Source: Oceanospirillaceae bacterium
GTDB taxonomy: Bacteria > Pseudomonadota > Gammaproteobacteria > Pseudomonadales > Balneatricaceae
DNA: 15,198 nucleotides
Direction: 5' to 3'
NCBI GenBank assembly: GCA_023954795.1
Contig: JAGSHA010000036.1
Span: forward strand, 1-15,198
Each line of letters opens with the position of its first letter. The stretch's first letter is position 1. The position numbers were made by a program, and so were the translations under genes. Shown in pieces: positions 7,553-14,296 of this stretch. The notes under the pieces are model-generated. The model ran no database searches. It was not told the origin of the DNA and was given only the letters and a program-made list of their open reading frames with translations.

Positions 7553-8779
7553 GTGACGGATAAAGCAATGAAACGTGTTGTATATGCCCATTATCAGAAG
7601 TTTGAACGTGATGGTTCATACGTGCACGTGACTAAATTCTCGGAAGAGTTTGGTGGGATTTGCGATGAACAAGGGATTGATTTTACAGTTATGGCACCGC
7701 CACTCGAAACTGGTGTTCCTGGCCAAAAAGCGTCCTTTATTGATCGGCTTAAGTCGCGTCTCGCACGATTCTATATATCGGATATTAAAGCATTTCTGGT
7801 GCAATCCAAGCGTATGCTTGAAGAGCGGCGGCAGCTAAAGGAGCTGAAGCCGGATCTGGTGCTGACACGTTTTGACTACAACACTTTTTCAATTATATGG
7901 GCGTGTCGTTCGCTAAATATCCCCGTGGTACTGGAGATCAATTCCCCCGATCACGAAGAGCGAGAAGCGAACTACCTGCGGGTCCCTGGCGCTGAGCATT
8001 TTTTCAGTTCTACCCGAGCACTTTCCTTATGCGACGGCGGGTTTGCGGTGAGTAATGTGTTAACCGATGAATACAGGGTTGAATCGACCGAAGGATTACC
8101 GATTCACTCTATTCCGAACGGTGTCACTGTCGAACAGTTTGATCCGCATATGTCTGGCTCTCCTGTCAGGGCGGAGCTAGGGATTAGCGAAGACGAGGTT
8201 GTTATTGGCTTCGTGGGTAGCTTTGCTCCTTGGCATCGTATGGATATGCTGTTCGACAGTTTCTCTTACCTGGTCAAACAAGGTTACAAGGTACGACTGT
8301 TACTGGTTGGACAGGTAAAACCTGAATCTGAGGAAAGCGTCGCACGGGCGAATCAGTCAGATATTAAAGATTACGTGACCTTCGCAGGTTTTGTGCCGAG
8401 TAATGAGATTGATCAGTACTTGGCGGCGATGGATATTACAGTGCTGCAAAACTCAGCGTATTATTGCTCACCCCTGAAAATGTTCGAATATATGGCGATG
8501 GAAACGGCCGTATTATCGTTGGGGACTGAGCCTGTGAAAGAGATGCTGATTGATGGGGAGGAGGGGTTGTTATTTCCTCCGGGTGATGGCGAGGCTATGA
8601 CTCAGGCGCTAACAAGATTGGTTGAAGATAAAGAGCTCAGGGAACGATTGGGCCAAGCCGCCCGCGAGCGTATGGTGAAAGAGTTTACATGGCGCCATAA
8701 TGCTGAAAAGGTGTATGACTTGTTGAATGAGGTCTACAACAATTCGGATAAGGTGCCCAACTGTCAATCAGTGGTATAG
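7553..8779 (+). CDS. GT-B glycosyltransferase, GT4-like
   Basis: Cytoplasmic or membrane-associated retaining glycosyltransferase adding one sugar to the lipid-linked unit. I prefer GTG 7553: AAGGA (7541-7545) is seven bases upstream of it but only one base from ATG 7547. ATG 7568 would also keep the whole domain, which opens MKRVVYAHYQKFERDGSYVH. The N-terminal half has VVLEINSPDHEER and ends with IPNGV (about 187-191). The C-terminal donor half begins GFVGSFAPWHRMD (219-231), has LLLVGQ, FAGFVPSNEIDQYLAAMD, and the donor-binding SPLKMFEYMA (306-315). This last motif keeps the second Glu of the GT4 E-x7-E pair but not the first, as in a common subfamily that reads SPLKxFEYMA. It is five to eleven bases after the flippase. 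Which sugar it transfers is unknown. Confidence 0.9.
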   Translation: MTDKAMKRVVYAHYQKFERDGSYVHVTKFSEEFGGICDEQGIDFTVMAPPLETGVPGQKASFIDRLKSRLARFYISDIKAFLVQSKRMLEERRQLKELKPDLVLTRFDYNTFSIIWACRSLNIPVVLEINSPDHEEREANYLRVPGAEHFFSSTRALSLCDGGFAVSNVLTDEYRVESTEGLPIHSIPNGVTVEQFDPHMSGSPVRAELGISEDEVVIGFVGSFAPWHRMDMLFDSFSYLVKQGYKVRLLLVGQVKPESEESVARANQSDIKDYVTFAGFVPSNEIDQYLAAMDITVLQNSAYYCSPLKMFEYMAMETAVLSLGTEPVKEMLIDGEEGLLFPPGDGEAMTQALTRLVEDKELRERLGQAARERMVKEFTWRHNAEKVYDLLNEVYNNSDKVPNCQSVV

Positions 8780-8792
8780 TGAGTGCTCACTA
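8777..8792. repeat. 16-bp interrupted palindrome TAGTGAG-TG-CTCACTA
   Basis: Two perfect 7-base arms separated by TG. The left arm begins with the stop codon of the glycosyltransferase gene. The tight 2-base centre suits a protein dimer site better than an RNA hairpin (a hairpin would lose its innermost pair). It lies 42 bases ahead of the ATG of the secreted protein. No known regulator is recognised. Confidence 0.4.
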
Positions 8793-8833
8793 AAAAGTTG
8801 AAGCGCGCTAATAAACGTTTAAAGGTGGCTATC

Positions 8834-9391
8834 ATGCGATCAGGTGTCACATCATGGTTGAAACGTCTGCTTTCGTTCAGTTTGATGACGCTTTTTATTC
8901 TGGCCGGCAGTCCTGCCCAGGCAGATAAGAAGGCGGATAACCTGACTGGATTTAAAGGCGAGGAGCAAGGTAATCTGCCTGATTACAACTATGACTCATT
9001 GGACGAGCAGGGCTGGGACGTATTTGAAGATCCGTTTGGCGCACTGATTGCCCGTGAAACGCCCTATTATCAAAATGATAGCCGAGACATCAAAGCGGGT
9101 GATGTGTTTATCAAGGCCTGGGAATATGATCCCCCGAATGCATTGAAAGTTAGGGTTGTCGATCAGCGTGCTTTGTTGATGTATGGCTCGAAAATCGACG
9201 TTAAGGTAGAAGCGGGTTACTACGACGACAATAAAAACCTGATGGTAGAGACTCGCCGTATCGTTCGGGATATTGCGATTAAACCGGGTGAAAATTACCT
9301 GACACTCTACTTTCCGGTAGAGCGTACGCATATTGTTCATGCGCGTGTTATTAAAGTGCGTAACGATGGGGCAATAAAGCTCCTCGATTAA
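8834..9391 (+). CDS. Small secreted protein of unknown function in the exopolysaccharide operon
   Basis: I do not recognise this gene. ATG 8834 with AAAGG six to nine bases upstream gives a classic signal peptide: MRSGVTSWLKR, a hydrophobic core SFSLMTLFILAG, and a cleavage site after SPAQA. An upstream GTG (8783) has no ribosome site and would spoil the signal. The mature protein (about 155 residues) is acidic at first (GNLPDYNYDSLDEQGWDVFEDP), then apparently all-beta, with alternating hydrophobic strands such as NALKVRVVDQRALLMYGSKI and a YYDDNKN turn, ending NDGAIKLLD. There is no Cys in the mature part, no lipobox and no further membrane segment, so it should be free in the periplasm or exported. 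It is last in the run before a hairpin terminator, which suggests a periplasmic or accessory role in polymer assembly. No function is claimed. Confidence 0.85.
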   Translation: MRSGVTSWLKRLLSFSLMTLFILAGSPAQADKKADNLTGFKGEEQGNLPDYNYDSLDEQGWDVFEDPFGALIARETPYYQNDSRDIKAGDVFIKAWEYDPPNALKVRVVDQRALLMYGSKIDVKVEAGYYDDNKNLMVETRRIVRDIAIKPGENYLTLYFPVERTHIVHARVIKVRNDGAIKLLD

Positions 9392-9397
9392 TTGTTT

Positions 9398-9429
9398 TAT
9401 AAAGGGCTGCTTTGATGCGGCCCTTTATA
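9398..9429 (+). terminator. Stem-loop terminator-like hairpin after the secreted-protein gene
   Basis: A 13-bp stem (9398-9410 with 9417-9429, one G-U; core ATAAAGGGC against GCCCTTTAT) with loop TTTGAT begins six bases after the stop codon. What follows (TATAAGTTAT) is AT-rich but has no clean T-run, so it is a moderate-strength terminator at best. It splits the locus into two transcription units. Confidence 0.65.
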
Positions 9430-9541
9430 TATAAGTTATACCCTTTGTTGTAGTGAAAGTAGCCTCTCTTTACATAGATCAACTCATTCGTTAATGAACG
9501 GTTGTCTCGCGCTAAAAGTCGAAATATTGTCATACCTCTTC

Positions 9542-9550
9542 TGATACAGT
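9542..9550 (+). promoter_or_regulatory. Possible extended -10 element TGATACAGT
   Basis: TGATACAGT resembles an extended -10 (TGnTAtaaT-like), about 40 bases upstream of the next glycosyltransferase start and downstream of the 9398-9429 hairpin, where a promoter would be expected. No good -35 lies 17 bases before it (AAATAT at 9522-9527). The rest of the gap 9430-9590 shows nothing else I can name. Confidence 0.25.
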
Positions 9551-9590
9551 CTGCTGTGTTGATTATCGATACCTTCAGGGAATGTTTTTA

Positions 9591-10829
9591 ATGGCGAAGA
9601 ACCGCGTTATTTTTCTCAACTCTATATTTCCGGTGCTGAGCGAGACCTTTCTCTTCAGCCAGTATACGAAAATGCTGGATGAAGGGATGGCGATGGACCT
9701 GGTATCGAGTCATCGGCCTGATCCGTCACAGGTTCATCCGGGGATGGAAAACGTTCAGAAACAGGTCGACTACTTGTGTGATGCGGGTGCCGGTGAGATT
9801 GTTTCTGCCCATCTGCATTGTTTACTGAAGTATCCTGCGGGCTATCTTCGTTCTTTGGCCAGTATGTTTTCTGTAGAAGAAAAACCCATCACTACGCTGA
9901 AACATATTTCCGGCGCAGCACTGACCCTTAAACGTTATGCCGATTGTCCGGAGCCGCTTTGGATTCACTCTCACTTTACCTACGGGGCGACATCAATCGC
10001 GATGTGGATGAAGCGCATTGCGCGGCTACCTTTTTCATTGACGCTGCATGGATCTGATCTCACCTTTGATAACCCACCTGATCTGGAGCGCAAACTTAAA
10101 GAAGCAGATCTGGTCGTCTGTATTTCGCAATACAACGTGGATTATGTAAAAGAACAATTTCCGACGGTGGCTGAAGATAAACTGGTTGTATTACCTCTGG
10201 GGGTTGCACCGCTAGCGGAGGCTCCAACACCGCAATCGTATGATTCCAATCGTCCGTTGAGAATGTTAAGTGTCGGGCGGCTGTCTACGCAAAAGGCACA
10301 GGAGTATCTGGTCCGCGCGTGTGGTCAATTAAGAGACAAAGGCTTGTCGTTTGAATGTTTGTTGGTGGGCGAGGGGCCGCAGCGGGAGTTTCTCGAATCA
10401 GAGATTCAGCGACTAGGATTGGAATCTGAGGTCAAACTGCTGGGTGCCCGTTATCATAGCGATGTTCTGGAAATGTACAAAGAGGCCGACCTGTTTGTGA
10501 TGTCGAGTGTCGCTGAAGGTATGCCGATTGTGTTGATGGAAGCAATGCAGGCGGGGGTGCCTGTCTTATCAACAGCAATATCAGGTATTCCAGAGTTGCT
10601 GAATTATGGTACGGCAGGAATTTTGGTACCCCCCGCCAGTGATGATGCACTGGCGGGCGCAATGGAAGCGGTTATTAAGGGCAATGTTGACCTCGACGAG
10701 CTACGACAACAAGCCATCGAGCATATCGCACAGAATTTTGATCAGGGTAAAAATGCGGTGCGTTTCCAGCACTTGTTGGAAGACAGCGGAATAGCAGAAG
10801 AAAAGGTAGCAAGCAGTGTCACTAACTGA
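9591..10829 (+). CDS. Glycosyltransferase family 4 (GT-B fold, retaining)
   Basis: Retaining GT4 enzyme of the polysaccharide pathway, acting in the cytoplasm on lipid-linked sugars. I chose ATG 9591: AGGG (9577-9580) is ten bases upstream of it but only one base from ATG 9582, and the domain opens at NRVIFLNSIFPVLSETF, the typical start for enzymes of this type. The N-terminal half has WIHSHFTYGATSIA (124-137) and LTLHGSDLTF (150-159), then VVCISQYN. The donor half begins MLSVGRLSTQKAQEYLV, has LLVGEGPQREFLE, LGARYHSDVLEMYKEADLFV and the full E-x7-E motif in AEGMPIVLMEAM (Glu 309 and Glu 317), then ISGIPELL and GILVPP. All key residues are present. The final 14 bases overlap the next gene, so translation of the two is coupled. 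Sugar specificity is unknown. Confidence 0.93.
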   Translation: MAKNRVIFLNSIFPVLSETFLFSQYTKMLDEGMAMDLVSSHRPDPSQVHPGMENVQKQVDYLCDAGAGEIVSAHLHCLLKYPAGYLRSLASMFSVEEKPITTLKHISGAALTLKRYADCPEPLWIHSHFTYGATSIAMWMKRIARLPFSLTLHGSDLTFDNPPDLERKLKEADLVVCISQYNVDYVKEQFPTVAEDKLVVLPLGVAPLAEAPTPQSYDSNRPLRMLSVGRLSTQKAQEYLVRACGQLRDKGLSFECLLVGEGPQREFLESEIQRLGLESEVKLLGARYHSDVLEMYKEADLFVMSSVAEGMPIVLMEAMQAGVPVLSTAISGIPELLNYGTAGILVPPASDDALAGAMEAVIKGNVDLDELRQQAIEHIAQNFDQGKNAVRFQHLLEDSGIAEEKVASSVTN

Positions 10830-11598
10830 GAAACCCCAGTATAAGGAAGAGTGGCTGAATGGCGTACGTTATCATGTCGTACACCGTCAGGACATTTTTG
10901 ACAGTATCCGCTGGGCCGCAGAAAACGGTGAAGGTGGGAACATCATGAATGTGAACATCCACGCCATGAACCTTGCATACGAAGACCCCTCATTTCGCCA
11001 TATTTTGAATAACGCCGATATGGTGTTTGTGGACGGTGCAGGTGTGAAATTGGGGTGCAAAATTGCTCGTTGTGATGTGGGGCAGCGTCTGACACCGGCA
11101 GACTGGCTGGAAGAGATGTTCGAAATGTGTTCTCAGGAACAATGGCCAATTTTCTTGTTGGGTGATATTGATGAGATGGGAGAACGCTTTGAGGAAGCGA
11201 TGGCTAAACGTTATCCCGATTGCCCTTTTGCCGGACGTCATAACGGTTTTTTTGATCGCGAAGGTGACGAAAACGATAAAGTTGTCGAAATGATCAATAA
11301 TAGTGGGGCTAAAGTACTTCTGGTTGGTATGAGTATGCCAATTCAGGAAAAGTGGATCTGGGAAAACCGAAATAAACTGACGGTTCCAGTGAGGCTCGCT
11401 ACCGGCGCATTTCATCGTATATTTACCGGTGATATTGATCGTGCACCCAAATGGGTGACGGATAACGGGTTTGAGTGGTTATATCGTTTAGCAATGCAGC
11501 CGCATACATGGAAACGTTATATCTTGGGAAACCCCGTATTTATGCTGAGAGTCGCGTGGCACCATATTCTGGGGTTTCGATTTAAAGAGAGGACTTGA
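10816..11598 (+). CDS. WecG/TagA/CpsF family (GT26) glycosyltransferase
   Basis: Inverting transferase that usually adds the second sugar (such as ManNAc, ManNAcA or Glc) to an undecaprenyl-PP-linked first sugar at the inner face of the membrane. GTG 10816 lies inside the end of the preceding GT4 gene, with AAAAGG about nine bases before it. Family marks: NVNIHAMN (46-52), VDGAGVKLG (72-80, Asp 73 being the proposed catalytic base in TagA), QRLTPADW (90-97), FLLGD, RHNGFF, VGMSMPIQEKWI (170-181), RAPKWV (209-214) and FEWLYRLAMQP (219-229). The usual GVGGxFD is replaced by TGAFHRIFTG (196-205), an unusual His-Arg version. The C-terminal 30 residues are hydrophobic and basic, the region that binds membrane in TagA. 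Family is firm; both sugars are unknown. Pairing with an initiating transferase is expected, but none is in the window. Confidence 0.93.
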   Translation: MSLTEKPQYKEEWLNGVRYHVVHRQDIFDSIRWAAENGEGGNIMNVNIHAMNLAYEDPSFRHILNNADMVFVDGAGVKLGCKIARCDVGQRLTPADWLEEMFEMCSQEQWPIFLLGDIDEMGERFEEAMAKRYPDCPFAGRHNGFFDREGDENDKVVEMINNSGAKVLLVGMSMPIQEKWIWENRNKLTVPVRLATGAFHRIFTGDIDRAPKWVTDNGFEWLYRLAMQPHTWKRYILGNPVFMLRVAWHHILGFRFKERT

Positions 11599-11653
11599 AT
11601 CCGGTAGCCTGATTGATGAACGTACGTTAGTATCATCAAGTTAAACGGATTCA
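11596..11653. repeat. Nested inverted repeats between the GT26 and ATPase genes
   Basis: The outer arms TGAATCCG (11596-11603, starting on the GT26 stop codon) and CGGATTCA (11646-11653) enclose inner arms TTGATGA (11613-11619) and TCATCAA (11633-11639). The loop holds the perfect 10-bp palindrome AACGTACGTT (11619-11628). There is no T-run. The element fills nearly all of the 73-base gap and ends 18 bases before the ATPase start, so it could be an operator or a translational/attenuation structure. Confidence 0.55.
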
Positions 11654-11671
11654 GTAAAGAGAGCTGTCCCC

Positions 11672-13909
11672 ATGTATGAGGAGTTTTACGGGTTAAATAG
11701 ACGCCCATTCGAAAATACTCCCAACCCAGAGTTTTTCTTCGCCAGTAAACAGCATCGCGAAGCGCTCGCGGCGTTGATCTATGGCATTAAACAATCAAAA
11801 GGATTTATGCTGGTAACCGGTGAAGTGGGTTCCGGTAAAACCTTTTTGATTCAGTCGCTTAAATACGAACTGGAAGAAGAAAATCATATAATTCTAGAGG
11901 TTGCGACCCCCTGGATCACACCGGAAGAGCTGTTTGCTGAGCTACCGCAGAAGCTAGGCATGGATATGGATCCCGAATGGGGTTCGCTGGTCTTTCAGGC
12001 AAAATTGAAAGAGCAGCTGGAACAGTTGCATGAACAGGGGCGTCGGGTACTTGTTATTTTGGATGAAGCCCAGCAGTTGCCTGAGCGCACGCTGGAAGGT
12101 ATTCGCTTGTTATCCAACTTCGAGAACGAAGATGCGAAGCTGATCCAAATTATCTTCCTGGGACAAAACGAGCTGAATGATATTTTGGGGCGCTATTCAA
12201 TGCGTCAGATTCGGCAGCGTATAACCCTGAGTCGTTCACTGGGATATTTTAACGAAACCGAAACGCGGCGCTATATTGAACATCGCCTTAGCGTATCTGG
12301 ATGTACAGACGCGGTATTTAACGATGACGCACTGTCGCTAATTTTCAAAAAATCCCACGGTTCTCCGCGCCTTGTTAATCTCATTTGTGATAACTGTTTG
12401 ATTACAGGCTATGCACACTTTGCGCGTACCATTGATGCTCATGTCGTACGCGAGGTTTTGTCTGACCTTCCGTCGGTCCACTCGGGAGCGTATGACTATG
12501 ATCAGGCCCCACCTCCTTCTGAGGAAGAGCAGCCGTTACGCGTTGTGGCAGAAGCAGAACCCAATGTTGACGTTCAGGAATCTGTGGATGAGGTTCAACC
12601 AGCATCGGCGTATGGAGCCGATTCACGGGTTGAGTCTCGCAATAAGAGTCAGACCACAGCAACACCCGTTATAGCGTCAGCATTTGCTGTGCCTGAACCA
12701 CTGCCTGATTATGATGAAGACGAAATACAGCCGCGAGAGCGCAAATCTTCGGCGGGGTTGAGTCGATACGGTTTGTGGTTAGTCCTGATCGCTACCTTTG
12801 TTGTCACTTGGTATGCAGCGCGCTGGTACGAAACAAGGCAAAAAGAAGCTGTTGTCGAAGCCGAGCCGCCGATGACGGCCCCGTCTGTTGAGCCGATGCC
12901 TGTTACCGCTGTTCAGCCAGCACCAGAACCTCAGAAACAGCTGACATGGGATGATGATCCTGTCATGTCTGGCGAGAGTGGTGGCGTGGCTAAAATCCCT
13001 GCAGAACCGGTTGAAGTCGAATCTTCATTGTCGAGTATCACGCCTGAACCACCGCGTCAGCAACCTCTGCCATCGGAGGTGACTGCGACGGCGGATACCG
13101 CAACTGATCGTGAGACTATCCAGCAGCCCTACAAGTCAGCTCTTGAGCGTTATTCTGCAGGCACCACCAGCAATGATGGCTTGAGTTTGTTTGAGCGTTT
13201 ACGTCAGGAGGCTAATGTCGCTGATGTGCGTGCCAAGCCTATAGAAAAACAGACGATGGATGTAAAGGTTGAGCCAAGCGTCACTCCTGAGATGGCTAAA
13301 CCAGTTTTAGTGGAACAGCAGAAGACGACCGTCGTTACAAACCTTGCCAAGATGCCGAAGCCGGTGGTTGCCGTCAGTGTGGACGGACGTGCTCAAGTGG
13401 GAGTACTGGAGGGGGTTGTCGTGTCTTCACGTCGGGCGAAACGTTATGAGTCTGGTGAGTCCATTCCATATCCGTTCGAACAGTCTGCGTTGACTAAATC
13501 ACTGGTGCGTTTTACTGAAGGCGCAACGGTGAGTCAGTTGGCACGTGCGAAGTATGCGACCTGGAATGATACCGTTCAGGATATGGTGCGAGCGCTTAAT
13601 CCGAAGTTGAAAAGCCTGGATCGCGTTTATACCAAGAATATAAACCTCCCGGATATCAGTCGTGAAGATCTGATAATTAATGATGAGGCGCGTGGTTGGT
13701 TTGTATATGTGGGGACTGTCACCAGTCGTCTCAAAGCAAATAACCTGTACGAGTCTTTCGCTGCATTGGGTGAGCCTGCAGATATGGAGATTACGCGAAA
13801 TGCTGAGCGTCGTATCTATCGGGTGTATATGGGGCCTTATGACAACCGGGATCAGGCTGTAACGCAGTTTAATACGGTTGATCTGACCCATATGCCGTAT
13901 CTTCGATAA
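11672..13909 (+). CDS. Membrane-anchored ExeA/GspA-type AAA ATPase with C-terminal LysM-like and SPOR domains
   Basis: A 745-residue protein, opening MYEEFYGLNRRPFENTPNP, the hallmark of ExeA/GspA/MshM secretion ATPases. Walker A is GEVGSGKT (50-57), Walker B VLVILDE (126-132), the sensor-like stretch IIFLGQNEL (160-168), and HGSPRLVNLICD (229-240) is the family's C-terminal AAA motif. A long acidic Pro-rich linker leads to one membrane segment (about 366-385), which places the ATPase in the cytoplasm and the rest in the periplasm. After a second Pro/Glu-rich linker come a LysM-like segment (614-660: FTEGATVSQLARAKY, then ALNPKLKSLD and NINLPD) and a SPOR-type end (674-745: GWFVYVGTVTSR, YRVYMGPYDNRDQAV). 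Both are peptidoglycan-binding folds; classic ExeA carries PG_binding_1 instead. ATPases of this kind occur in exopolysaccharide loci. It probably helps place or open the export machine at the cell wall. AAAGAGAG precedes ATG. AAA and SPOR calls are firm, LysM-like is moderate. Confidence 0.9.
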   Translation: MYEEFYGLNRRPFENTPNPEFFFASKQHREALAALIYGIKQSKGFMLVTGEVGSGKTFLIQSLKYELEEENHIILEVATPWITPEELFAELPQKLGMDMDPEWGSLVFQAKLKEQLEQLHEQGRRVLVILDEAQQLPERTLEGIRLLSNFENEDAKLIQIIFLGQNELNDILGRYSMRQIRQRITLSRSLGYFNETETRRYIEHRLSVSGCTDAVFNDDALSLIFKKSHGSPRLVNLICDNCLITGYAHFARTIDAHVVREVLSDLPSVHSGAYDYDQAPPPSEEEQPLRVVAEAEPNVDVQESVDEVQPASAYGADSRVESRNKSQTTATPVIASAFAVPEPLPDYDEDEIQPRERKSSAGLSRYGLWLVLIATFVVTWYAARWYETRQKEAVVEAEPPMTAPSVEPMPVTAVQPAPEPQKQLTWDDDPVMSGESGGVAKIPAEPVEVESSLSSITPEPPRQQPLPSEVTATADTATDRETIQQPYKSALERYSAGTTSNDGLSLFERLRQEANVADVRAKPIEKQTMDVKVEPSVTPEMAKPVLVEQQKTTVVTNLAKMPKPVVAVSVDGRAQVGVLEGVVVSSRRAKRYESGESIPYPFEQSALTKSLVRFTEGATVSQLARAKYATWNDTVQDMVRALNPKLKSLDRVYTKNINLPDISREDLIINDEARGWFVYVGTVTSRLKANNLYESFAALGEPADMEITRNAERRIYRVYMGPYDNRDQAVTQFNTVDLTHMPYLR

Positions 13910-13921
13910 GCGGAATTTCCC

Positions 13922-13962
13922 AACGTACTGCAATGCGACTTGTTTCAGTATTGCAGTATGTT
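13922..13962 (+). terminator. Stem-loop terminator-like hairpin after the ATPase gene
   Basis: A 15-bp stem (13922-13936 with 13948-13962, two G-U; core TACTGCAAT against ATTGCAGTA) with an 11-base loop starts 12 bases after the stop codon. The 3' arm ends in GTT followed by TCGG, so the U-tract is poor. It probably ends the second transcription unit. Confidence 0.65.
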
Positions 13963-14296
13963 TCGGTGCAGGTAGTCTTGTAGGATGGTGGGTATAAAGA
14001 CGCCGGAAGTATAAAAACTTCTAGAGCTCTATTTATTGAGCGGTGTCTTCTTCTCGATAATTACTAAAAGATAATGTTTATAGCCACTCATGGATGAGAA
14101 AGTATCAAAAATCTGACATATGGCATGTTAAGGTTTAGTGCAGAATGGATAATGCACCCTGGAAAACAGTAGTGTATATATCGCCTGAGTCGCTAAAAAA
14201 TATAGCTGAAATATTTGAGAAATCGGCTCGCTGTATAACGGGTAGTATATTTATTTTGTCTCTTTGAATGTGACTAGTTAAAAAGGAATTCGAACG
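13963..14296. other. AT-rich non-coding gap with a branched inverted-repeat element at 13997-14049
   Basis: About 330 bases without a convincing gene. At 13997-14005 and 14041-14049 AAGACGCCG pairs with CGGTGTCTT (9 bp, one G-U). Inside are a hairpin 14006-14010/14017-14021 (GAAGT, ACTTC) and the perfect palindrome TAGAGCTCTA (14022-14031), an arrangement like a three-way junction. Further on are short repeats: CTCAT-GG-ATGAG (14087-14098) and GTGCA/TGCAC (14138-14157). I found no clear -35/-10 pair, although the gap must hold the promoter of the GT2 gene unless that gene is read through from upstream. Confidence 0.5.
14145..14267 (+). CDS. Doubtful 40-codon ORF in the gap before the GT2 gene
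   Basis: ATG 14145 to TGA 14265-14267 encodes 40 residues, beginning MDNAPWKTVVYISPESLKNI and ending TGSIFILSL. The middle looks like a plausible strand plus helix, and the end is hydrophobic. The nearest purine-rich site, TAAGG at 14129-14133, is 11 bases away, which is weak. It overlaps no other gene and sits 29 bases before the next start. It may be a real small peptide, a gene remnant, or chance in AT-rich DNA. I lean to chance or remnant. Confidence 0.2.
   Translation: MDNAPWKTVVYISPESLKNIAEIFEKSARCITGSIFILSL

Noticed and set aside
9494..9544. 16-codon ORF as a leader peptide before the GT4 gene
   Set aside because: No ribosome site, no run of regulatory codons and no paired attenuator structure.
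11672..13909. Exosortase/PEP-CTERM locus, suggested by the ExeA-type ATPase beside polysaccharide genes
   Set aside because: No exosortase, PEP-CTERM protein or the associated two-component genes are present in the window; only the ATPase type is shared.
14215..14239. TTGAGA and TATAAC as a promoter for the GT2 gene
   Set aside because: The spacer is 13 bases; about 17 is required.
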